Notes under the pieces: model-generated | Database searches by the model: none | The model's input: only the letters and a program-made list of their open reading frames with translations | What the model was told of the DNA's origin: nothing | Position numbers and translations under genes: made by a program | Assembly: GCA_021815305.1 (NCBI GenBank) | Contig: JAKAHC010000004.1 | Coordinates: forward strand, 233,057 to 297,056 | Source of the DNA: Deltaproteobacteria bacterium | GTDB taxonomy: Bacteria > Desulfobacterota > Deferrimicrobia > Deferrimicrobiales > Deferrimicrobiaceae | Length of the DNA: 64,000 nt | Reading direction: 5' to 3' | In this document: positions 33,295 to 40,403 of the stretch, one piece after another | Layout: each line of letters starts with the position of its first letter | Numbering within the stretch: position 1 is the stretch's first letter

Positions 33295-34824
33295 TCAGAA
33301 CTTCACCTCGAACGTGCCGTAGATGTCCTGTGCGCTCTTCATGGGGGTCAGCATCTGCGCGTTCATGGGACTCGCCGCGAGATCCGCGATCTTCACCGGC
33401 GCGCCGACCCAGTTGTTGGTCCCCGTGTAGTCGAAGTCGTAATACTGGTACCCGAACCGGAAGAACGCCTTCGAGAAATAGGAGGAAACGGGGGCGGCGT
33501 TGATCTCCTGGATCAGGTATACCTCGTAGACGCTGCCCCGGGTTCCCAGCTTGCTCGTCCAGATGTCGTCCCCGGCGGGAACGAAGGTGATCCAGTTCTT
33601 CGAGCCGTAGTTGTACTCCGCGCCGATCTTCGTCCGCGTGGAGGGGAAATCGTACCTCCCGCCCGCGTAGATCGCCCCGCCCGTCTTGGATTCGGCCTGC
33701 CCCGTGTACATCAGCCCGGCGCCGGTGTCGATGCCGCCGAACACCACGGTGTTCGAGTTCGGATGGGTCTTGGACAGGGCCACGCTACCGAACACGTTGA
33801 GGGTTCCCGGGCCGACGCGCTTCAGGGTGCTGAGGGCCGTCGCGCCGAACCAATCGATGTCCCCGAGATCGGTGTGGGGGCTCAAGGGGCCGAGGGTGGA
33901 GGACGCGAAGACCGGGAAATCGAAGATGTGCATCCCCCGGTTGTACTGCAGGTTCAGGTACAGGCGGTCCGTGTCGTACGGGACGACGGATACGCCGATC
34001 ATGTCCGTGTCCTTGAGGTTGTTGTTCGATGTGAACGGGCTCGTATAGCCGTTCTCGAACCCCCGGCCGTAACAGAACTTCGCGTACGCGCCCGGAAGCG
34101 CCTCGACGTCCGGCGCCCATCCCAGCGTCAGGCCGTCGAACGCGTAGTCGACCAGCAGGGCGGGGATGCCGCCGTTGCCGGGCTTCTCCCGGTTCTCGCG
34201 CAGGTGGGACGGGATGCCCCCCGTGGAGGGGCGCCGCCCGACGGAGAACCAGACGGGAGCATCGAGGATGTTCGACCAGGTCGCGTACGCCTGGTCCACG
34301 GTGAGCCTTCCGTCGCCGGGGACGTGCCCTTCCGTCCCGTCGAACACGCCGATCCGGTCCGCGAAGAAGGTGCCGGAAGTCGCCGCGGTGTCGCCGTTCC
34401 CCCACGTTTTGTACATGAGCAGACGCGCCGTGAAACTGACGTCGCGCGTTGCCTTCGCCTTCAAGTTCAGGCCGAACCGGTTGGTGTAGAGCACGTCGTT
34501 CTTGACCGTCTCCGCCTGGGAGAGCGGCGGAGCTCCTACCATGCCGCCCATCTGCCAGGCGACGATGTTCGCAAACCCGTAGTAGTTGGGGACCTTGCCG
34601 GACAGGGAGTCGACCCGGAACCGGTAGTCGCCCCCGATCGTCAGCCAGTCGGATAGCGACTTCTTGTTTTTCGTCTGGGTCACCTGCTGCTGCAGGTCCC
34701 GCACCTCCTTCGACAGGGCGTCCAGTTTTTTCTGGATCTCCTCGTCTGCCGCGCGGGCCCCCTGCGGGAGAACCAGGGTTGCCATCAGGATTGCCGCCAA
34801 CACGAAACCACACCGCCTGCCCAT
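33295..34824 (-). CDS. DUF3373-type outer-membrane porin
   Basis: 509 residues. The ATG at 34824 has AAGGAGG upstream; an in-frame extension to 34920 lacks a ribosome site. A signal peptide ends at GARAAD. A coiled coil (EEIQKKLDALSKEVRDLQQQ) precedes a beta-barrel with alternating aromatic strands, ending with Phe. This layout matches the DUF3373 porins common in Geobacter-type bacteria. It is the first gene of the sigma-54-controlled operon with the octahaem cytochrome. It may pass the substrate or electron-acceptor molecules to the periplasm. Confidence 0.8.
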   Translation of the reverse strand: MGRRCGFVLAAILMATLVLPQGARAADEEIQKKLDALSKEVRDLQQQVTQTKNKKSLSDWLTIGGDYRFRVDSLSGKVPNYYGFANIVAWQMGGMVGAPPLSQAETVKNDVLYTNRFGLNLKAKATRDVSFTARLLMYKTWGNGDTAATSGTFFADRIGVFDGTEGHVPGDGRLTVDQAYATWSNILDAPVWFSVGRRPSTGGIPSHLRENREKPGNGGIPALLVDYAFDGLTLGWAPDVEALPGAYAKFCYGRGFENGYTSPFTSNNNLKDTDMIGVSVVPYDTDRLYLNLQYNRGMHIFDFPVFASSTLGPLSPHTDLGDIDWFGATALSTLKRVGPGTLNVFGSVALSKTHPNSNTVVFGGIDTGAGLMYTGQAESKTGGAIYAGGRYDFPSTRTKIGAEYNYGSKNWITFVPAGDDIWTSKLGTRGSVYEVYLIQEINAAPVSSYFSKAFFRFGYQYYDFDYTGTNNWVGAPVKIADLAASPMNAQMLTPMKSAQDIYGTFEVKF

Positions 34825-34880
34825 GTCTTCCCTCCTTGGTACCGGCGGAGGTCGCCCCCCCACCCGGCAGGAAGGACACA

Positions 34881-34896
34881 GGCGAAAAGCATGCCA
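34881..34896 (-). promoter_or_regulatory. Candidate sigma-54 promoter of the porin-cytochrome operon
   Basis: The minus strand reads TGGCATGCTTTTCGCC, which keeps the GG and GC dinucleotides at the required 10-base spacing but matches only 9 of 12 fixed consensus positions. It is about 58 bases before the porin ATG, so the start would be near 34870. The activator gene is immediately divergent. Confidence 0.5.
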
Positions 34897-34979
34897 CGTC
34901 TCCATATAGCGATAACCCACAAGAAATCAATGGGTTTTGTCCCTGGATCCACACCCATTGCTTCCCCGGATGTTTCGCT

Positions 34980-35077
34980 TTGTTTCAACGGTAAATGAAA
35001 CAACGGTTTGGCGGGAACATATTTGGGTACAACCGGTTTCATTTCAATGCATTGTGATGAAATCACCGGTTGAAACA
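34980..35077. promoter_or_regulatory. Cluster of TGTTTCA/TGAAACA activator-binding sites
   Basis: TTGTTTCA-N8-TGAAACAA at 34980-35003 is an inverted repeat with 8-bp arms. Further half-sites follow: GGTTTCA (35035-35041), ATTTCA and TGAAAT (35041-35046 and 35058-35063) and TTGAAACAA (35070-35078). They lie 85-195 bases upstream of the candidate sigma-54 promoter, the usual distance for enhancer-binding proteins, and at the edge of the regulator gene. The rest of the 301-base gap (34825-35125) has no gene. Confidence 0.6.
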
Positions 35078-35125
35078 AAATGCAACGCGTGTTACCATGG
35101 CGAAACATTTCGGCCAGGGGGAGCC

Positions 35126-36850
35126 ATGGAAACCACCGATCTCTTCGAAAATCTGCTCATCGAATCGATCTCCGATTGCGTGTTGGCCCTCTCGCCGCAA
35201 GGGAAGGTCCTGTTCGCCAACCGGTCGTTTCTCGCCAAGCATGGGTACCGCCTCGATGAAATCGCCGGGAAACCGTGCCGCGAAGTGGTGCACGAGTCGA
35301 TCTGCGACAACGGATGTCCGTTCACGGAGGTCCTGGAAACGGGCCGTCCGGAGGATCGTTTCGACGTGGAGGTCCGCGGAAAGGACGGCGAGGAGATGAG
35401 CGCCTGCGTCAACTTCACTCCCCTGCGGGACCTCTCGGGAACGGTGATCGGGGTGGTCGAGGTGATCCGGGACATCACCAAGCTCAAGGAACTGAAGGAC
35501 AACCTGAAAAGGACGAGCTCCATGTACCGCAGGGAGCGCATCAAGATCGACACCATTCTCGACAACATCCCTTCCGGCGTCTACTCGGTGGACAAGGACA
35601 TGCGGCTGCTCTCCTTCAACCGGACCCTCGAAAGGATCACCGGGTACGCGGCGGACGAAGTCCTCGGGAAAAAGTGCACGGAAGTGCTGCGCTCCGACTT
35701 CTGCGAGGCGGGCTGTCCCCTGAAGCGGTCGATGCACACGGAGGAGACGATCCGCGGAGCCGAGGTGAACCTGCGGGCGAAAGACGGGTCCGTGGTCCCC
35801 ATCGCCTCGAGCACCGCGGTGCTGAGGGACGAGGAGGGACGCCCCATCGGCGGGATCTGCTCCTTCCGGGACCTCCGTGGGCTCCACTCGATCCCCTTCC
35901 CCCATGCGCAGGTGCGCGAATTCCAGGGGATGGTGAGCAAGAACCCGAAGATGCACGAGATCTTCGGACTGATCGAGACCGTGGCCGATTCCGACGCCAA
36001 CGTCCTCATCGAAGGGGAAAGCGGTACGGGAAAGGAGCTCGCCGCGAGGGCGATTCATCGGCTGAGCGCCCGGTCGGAAAAACCGTTCCTCGGCGTCAAC
36101 TGCGCCTCCCTGAACGAGAACCTGATGGAAAGCGAGCTGTTCGGGCACGTGCGGGGGGCGTTCACGGGAGCCGTCAAGGACCGCATGGGAAGGTTCGAGA
36201 TGGCGGAAGGCGGCACCCTTCTCCTCGACGAAATCTCGGAGATCGGCCCGCACCTCCAGGCGAAGCTCCTGCGCGTGATCCAGGAGCGGGAATACCAGAG
36301 GGTCGGCCAGACGCAGACCCGGAAGGCCGATGTGCGGATCATCTCGGCGGCCAACAGGTTCCTGAAAGGGCGCATGGAGAAGGGCGCATTCCGGGACGAC
36401 CTCTATTACCGGCTCAACGTGGTGTCCATCACCCTCCCGCCCCTGCGGGAACGCAAGGAGGACATTCCCTTCCTGGCGGAACATTTCCTGGCCCGGTCCC
36501 AGGACCGGCAGGGGTGCACCGCCAAGACGTTTTCCCCGCTGGCGATGCAGGCGCTTCTCGAGTACCCGTGGCCGGGCAACGTGCGGGAACTCGAGAACGC
36601 CGTCGAGCGGGCGAAGATCTGCTGCAGGGGAAACCTCATCGAGGAATCGGCGCTCTCCACGGAGATTCGCCACAGGGTGGCGAAAAGCGGGATGCGCGGC
36701 TCTCCCGGCGGGACGGCGGCAAGGGAATCGGAAAGGATCCGGGAAACCCTGGGGCGGTGCCGCTGGAACCGGGCGGAGGCGGCGGCGCTGCTCGGAGTAA
36801 GCCGCGTCACGCTCTGGAGGCGGATGAAGCAGCTGGGCATCGTCTCCTGA
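35126..36850 (+). CDS. Sigma-54 activator with two Cys-rich PAS domains
   Basis: 574 residues with GGGGGAG before the ATG. PAS1 (about 10-130) and PAS2 (about 150-255) both carry the same motif C-x8-C-x3-C-P ([16 protein letters not shown] and [16 protein letters not shown]). The AAA+ core (about 270-500) has [14 protein letters not shown] (sigma-54 contact) and [13 protein letters not shown]. The C-terminal Fis-type helix-turn-helix ([21 protein letters not shown]) follows. There is no receiver domain, so it senses through PAS. The paired Cys motifs suggest a redox or metal ligand; which one is unknown. It is divergent from the porin-cytochrome operon, its likely target. Confidence 0.88.
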   Translation: METTDLFENLLIESISDCVLALSPQGKVLFANRSFLAKHGYRLDEIAGKPCREVVHESICDNGCPFTEVLETGRPEDRFDVEVRGKDGEEMSACVNFTPLRDLSGTVIGVVEVIRDITKLKELKDNLKRTSSMYRRERIKIDTILDNIPSGVYSVDKDMRLLSFNRTLERITGYAADEVLGKKCTEVLRSDFCEAGCPLKRSMHTEETIRGAEVNLRAKDGSVVPIASSTAVLRDEEGRPIGGICSFRDLRGLHSIPFPHAQVREFQGMVSKNPKMHEIFGLIETVADSDANVLIEGESGTGKELAARAIHRLSARSEKPFLGVNCASLNENLMESELFGHVRGAFTGAVKDRMGRFEMAEGGTLLLDEISEIGPHLQAKLLRVIQEREYQRVGQTQTRKADVRIISAANRFLKGRMEKGAFRDDLYYRLNVVSITLPPLRERKEDIPFLAEHFLARSQDRQGCTAKTFSPLAMQALLEYPWPGNVRELENAVERAKICCRGNLIEESALSTEIRHRVAKSGMRGSPGGTAARESERIRETLGRCRWNRAEAAALLGVSRVTLWRRMKQLGIVS

Positions 36851-36921
36851 GCGGAGTGGAAGCCCCCCGCGAGCCCGGAGCCCCCGGCAGAACACGTTGC
36901 CGAACCGAATCGGGCCGCCAA
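36851..36921. repeat. 71-bp direct repeat, copy 1
   Basis: This begins directly after the activator stop codon and is identical, apart from one base (GGCAG here, GACAG in copy 2), to 37059-37129. It contains the near-palindrome CCGAACCGAATCGG. The 137 bases between copies hold the related purine-rich GCGAGCGGGCGAAGGTCGCG but no gene. Confidence 0.9.
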
Positions 36922-37058
36922 ATGCTGCGTTTCACAAATACGGTAATGTAGCCGGGCGCAGGGCGCAGCGGGGGGTTCCACGAAGCGGCGTATGGAGCGA
37001 GGCACTGATCGGTTTCGTCGAGCGGAATCGCAGCGAGCGGGCGAAGGTCGCGAGCGTA

Positions 37059-37129
37059 GCGGAGTGGAAGCCCCCCGCGAGCCCGGAGCCCCCGACAGAA
37101 CACGTTGCCGAACCGAATCGGGCCGCCAA
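37059..37129. repeat. 71-bp direct repeat, copy 2
   Basis: This is the second copy of 36851-36921, 208 bases away, ending 16 bases before the msrA ATG. It is intergenic and non-coding. It could be a family of repeats scattered in the genome or a recent local duplication; the window shows only two copies. Confidence 0.9.
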
Positions 37130-37145
37130 GGCCGGGAGGTAAGTC

Positions 37146-37943
37146 ATGGAGACAGGGAGCATCGGTCGGCGGGATTTCGCCGCCTGGGCTGCCGGCGCGC
37201 TGTTCTTCTGTGGGGCGGCGGTCCGCCCCGTGGGAGGGCACGACGCGGCGATTCCCCCCATCGACGCGGCCGCGCCGGCGAAGACGGCGACGGCGACGTT
37301 CGCACTGGGGTGATTCTGGGGACCCGACTCCCGGTTCGGGAGTCTTCCCGGCGTCATCCGGACCCGCGTGGGGTACACGGGCGGGACGACGAAGAACCCG
37401 ACGTACCACCTGCTGGGGGACCACACGGAGTCCGTGGAGGTCGATTACGATCCCGTGCGCATCGGCTACGCGCGGCTGCTGGACGTCTTCTGGGCGAGCC
37501 ACCACCCGGGGGATCGCCCCTGGACGCGCCAGTACCGGGCCGTCGTCTTCTATCACGACGAGGAGCAGCGGCGGGAGGCGGTCGCGTCGCGCGACCGGGT
37601 GGCGGAGCGGATCCACGGGAAGGTTTACACGGAGATCCTCCCCGCGGGGGTGTTCTACCCCGCGGAAGGGTATCATCAGAAATACGCCCTCCGGAACTAC
37701 CCCGATTTGGAAAGGGAGTTCCGCGCCATCTACCCGAAAGAGGGCGATTTCGTCGCTTCCACGGCCGTGGCGAGGGTCAACGGGTACGTCGCGGGGGATG
37801 GGTCCCTCGCGCAGCTGTCGAAGGAGCTGTGGAACCTCGGCCTGTCGCCGGCCGCCGGCAGAAAACTGTGGGAGATCGCCTGCAGGAAAGCGGATCGGCG
37901 GGGAAGCGGCGCCGGGACGGACTCGGCCTGCCCTGTGAGGTGA
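37146..37943 (+). CDS. msrA: Exported peptide methionine sulfoxide reductase A, selenoprotein (Sec56)
   Basis: 265 residues when the in-frame TGA at 37311-37313 is read as Sec. The TGA replaces the catalytic Cys in the universal motif G-C-F-W: residues 50-60 read TFALG-Sec-FWGPD. The rest of MsrA follows in the same frame (VGYTGGTTKNPTYH, DYDPVRIGYARLLDVFWASHHP, YHQKYALRN), so this is not a decayed gene. A Tat-like signal (GRRDFAAWAAGALFF) begins the protein, so it repairs oxidised methionine in the periplasm. GGGAGGT precedes the ATG. A hairpin with GGU at its apex lies just after the TGA. Possible resolving cysteines are near the C-terminus (EIACRK, SACPVR). Confidence 0.85.
37318..37349 (+). 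promoter_or_regulatory. Candidate bacterial SECIS element of MsrA
   Basis: GACTCCCG-GTT-CGGGAGTC (37326-37344) is a perfect 8-bp stem beginning 12 bases after the TGA, with GGU at the apex starting 20 bases after it. A lower stem GGGA/TCCC (37319-37322 with 37346-37349) encloses it. This is the same architecture as the OsmC hairpin, although the primary sequences differ. Confidence 0.72.
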
Positions 37944-37968
37944 CGTTCCCTTGGAGGGAAGACTCCGC

Positions 37969-37997
37969 TTGCGATTCCGGTACCGAAGTGATACTGT
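37969..37997 (+). promoter_or_regulatory. Candidate sigma-70 promoter of rhlE
   Basis: TTGCGA at 37969-37974 and TACTGT at 37992-37997 are spaced by 17 bases. Both boxes match their consensus at four of six positions. A leader of about 180 bases would precede the RhlE start, a length compatible with cold or translational control, though no fold stands out. Confidence 0.4.
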
Positions 37998-38180
37998 GAC
38001 GGCAGTTCAAATACTCCGAGACGCAATCCTCTCCCCCAGGGTCCTTTCGAAGAAGCAGGCCCGCCGCCCCGGCCGGGCCGCTGAAGCTTCTCCCGAGATT
38101 TCACCATGCGGAAGATCGGACGGGCGAACCGCCCGCCCAACGGTTGTGCTTGGTGAAAACCCGAAGGAGAAGAAGAGAAA

Positions 38181-39449
38181 ATGGCGGAACAGGAAACATC
38201 GAGGGAAAGAGCGTCGTTTGAGACTTTCGGGCTTCGGCCCGAGATCCTCCGCGCCGTCGCGGAGAAGAGCTACACCACCCCCACCCCCATCCAGGAGAAA
38301 GCGATCCCCCTCGTCCTCGAGGGGAAGGACCTTCTCGGCTGCGCCCAGACCGGCACCGGGAAAACGGCCGCCTTCGCCCTCCCGATCCTCCACCGCCTGC
38401 AGGATGCGCCATGGAAGGGACCCGGACGGCGGCCCATCCGCGTCCTCGTGCTGACGCCGACGCGGGAACTGGCCTCCCAGATCGCGGAGAGCTTCGGCGC
38501 GTACGGAAAGTACACGGGGCTAAAGCACGCCGTCGTGTTCGGCGGCGTCAGCCAGCACCCGCAGGCGCAGGCACTGCAGCGGGGGATCGACATCCTGGTG
38601 GCCACTCCCGGACGGCTGCTCGATCTCATGTCCCAGCGGCTTGTCGATTTGCGCACCGTCGGCACCTTCGTCCTGGACGAAGCCGACCGGATGCTCGACA
38701 TGGGTTTCATCCAGGACATCCGGCGGGTCATCGACCAACTGCCCGGGAAACGGCAGACGCTCTTTTTCTCGGCCACGATGCCCCGGGAGATCCAGGGGCT
38801 GGCCGATACCATCCTGCGCGACCCGGTCAGGGTGGCGGTAACGCCGGTGGCGACCCCGGCCGAGGCGGTGGAACAGCGGGTCCACTTCGTGGAGAAGCAC
38901 GACAAGATCGAACTGCTCAAGCACCTGCTCACGGATCCCTCCGTCAAAAACGCGCTGGTCTTCACGCGCACGAAGCATGGCGCCGACGGGGTCACGACGC
39001 AGTTATCCCGACACAAGGTCAAGGCCGAGGCGATCCACGGCAACAAGTCCCAGAATGCCCGGGAAAAGGCGTTGGGCAGTTTCAAGCGGGGCCTGACGCG
39101 GGTGCTCGTGGCGACGGACATCGCCGCAAGAGGCCTCGACATCGCCGACCTGTCCCACGTGATCAATTACGACCTTCCCAATGAACCGGAAAGCTATGTC
39201 CACCGGATCGGGCGCACGGGGCGCGCAGGCGCATCCGGCATCGCCCTGTCCTTCTGTTCCTTCGAGGAGCGCCCCTTTCTCGCCGGCATCGAACGGCTGA
39301 TCCGCAAACATCTCCAGGTGGTTGCGGAGCACCCATACCGCTCCGCCCGCAACCCCGGACCGCCGACGGACCTCGACCCGCGACGCGCCCACGGCGTGCC
39401 GGCGCTGTCCCTGGTCCATCCGGACGAGGTGTTCCCGCGGGGCAGATGA
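38181..39449 (+). CDS. rhlE: DEAD-box RNA helicase RhlE-like
   Basis: 422 residues. All helicase motifs are intact: Q motif ([21 protein letters not shown]), [42 protein letters not shown], and [10 protein letters not shown] near residue 340. It unwinds RNA duplexes with ATP, for ribosome assembly or RNA decay. The C-terminal tail is short and not basic, unlike many RhlE proteins. It is monocistronic with a long leader. Confidence 0.9.
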   Translation: MAEQETSRERASFETFGLRPEILRAVAEKSYTTPTPIQEKAIPLVLEGKDLLGCAQTGTGKTAAFALPILHRLQDAPWKGPGRRPIRVLVLTPTRELASQIAESFGAYGKYTGLKHAVVFGGVSQHPQAQALQRGIDILVATPGRLLDLMSQRLVDLRTVGTFVLDEADRMLDMGFIQDIRRVIDQLPGKRQTLFFSATMPREIQGLADTILRDPVRVAVTPVATPAEAVEQRVHFVEKHDKIELLKHLLTDPSVKNALVFTRTKHGADGVTTQLSRHKVKAEAIHGNKSQNAREKALGSFKRGLTRVLVATDIAARGLDIADLSHVINYDLPNEPESYVHRIGRTGRAGASGIALSFCSFEERPFLAGIERLIRKHLQVVAEHPYRSARNPGPPTDLDPRRAHGVPALSLVHPDEVFPRGR

Positions 39450-39606
39450 TACGGCGGCGCGGCCGGACGTGCCGACGGACGTCCGGGGCGCTCGCGGAAA
39501 GAGTCGAAATGGAACGGCGGTTTCGGGGGCGGCAAACCGGGCAAACGCGGACCGGAGCAGCGCCGTCCGGAGCGATAAAGTCCGGCGGATGGGGTAGGAT
39601 GGATCC

Positions 39607-40398
39607 GTGGGTGCCCCTCTCGAAACCCTCTTCGCCGGCGGCGACCGCCTCGAATTCGCCTGGCGCGGCCCCGGGCCGGAGGACGCTCCAACGCTCGTCT
39701 TCCTGCACGACGGAACCGGGTGCGCCGCGACATGGCGGGATTTCCCCGAAACGCTGGCCCGGAAGACGGGGTGCGGCGCGCTCGTCTACAGCCGAGCCGG
39801 GTACGGCGGCTCCGATCCCGTTCCCCTGCCGCGGCCGCTCACGTACATGCACCGGGAAGGTTTCGACGTCCTTCCCGAAACGCTCGATGCGGCGGGGGTC
39901 CGCGAGGCCTTCCTCGTAGGGCACAGCGACGGGGGCTCCATCGCGCTGCTCCACGCTTCCACCCGGCGCGCCTTGCCGAGGGTGCGCGGCTTGCTGCTCG
40001 AGGCCCCGCACGTGTTCTGCGAGGAGATCACCGTGCGTTCCATCGAGAGGACGCGCGAGGAGTACCTTCAAGGCGACCTGCGGACGAAACTCGAACGGTA
40101 CCACGGCGGGAACGTCGATTGCGCCTTCTGGGGCTGGAACCGGGCCTGGCTCGATCCCGGCTTCCGCGCGTGGAACATCGAGGACCGGCTTCCCGAAGTC
40201 ACGGTCCCGGTGCTCGTGGTGCAGGGAATCGACGATCCGTACGGGACCCTTCGCCAGGTCGACGCAATCGAGCGCGGGTGCGGCGGGCCGGTCCGCCGGT
40301 GCATCCTTCCGCGGTGCGGCCACAGTCCGCACCGTGAATGCCGCGAGAGCACGCTCGCGGAGATGGCCGCGTTCGTCCGCGGACTCGCCGGGGCCTGA
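39607..40398 (+). CDS. Alpha/beta hydrolase
   Basis: 263 residues with a GTG start at 39607. The oxyanion motif is LVFLHDGTG and the nucleophile elbow is LVGHSDGGSIAL (Ser in GHSDGG). The catalytic Asp lies in the VQGIDDPYGT region and the His in CGHSPHRE. A Leu/Val-rich cap domain sits between. Homologues hydrolyse C-C, ester or lactone bonds; the substrate is unknown. It converges with putA, whose stop is 5 bp away. Confidence 0.8.
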   Translation: MGAPLETLFAGGDRLEFAWRGPGPEDAPTLVFLHDGTGCAATWRDFPETLARKTGCGALVYSRAGYGGSDPVPLPRPLTYMHREGFDVLPETLDAAGVREAFLVGHSDGGSIALLHASTRRALPRVRGLLLEAPHVFCEEITVRSIERTREEYLQGDLRTKLERYHGGNVDCAFWGWNRAWLDPGFRAWNIEDRLPEVTVPVLVVQGIDDPYGTLRQVDAIERGCGGPVRRCILPRCGHSPHRECRESTLAEMAAFVRGLAGA

Positions 40399-40403
40399 TC
40401 GGC

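Noticed and set aside
36851..37145. CRISPR array
   Set aside because: Only two 71-bp copies with a 137-base spacer; CRISPR needs several short repeats with uniform spacers. No array or cas gene was seen anywhere in the window.
37368..37943. MsrA beginning at the ATG at 37368, or an msrA pseudogene
   Set aside because: That start would delete the catalytic motif and the Tat signal; only one in-frame TGA, exactly at the Cys position, separates it from an intact N-terminus with a good ribosome site.
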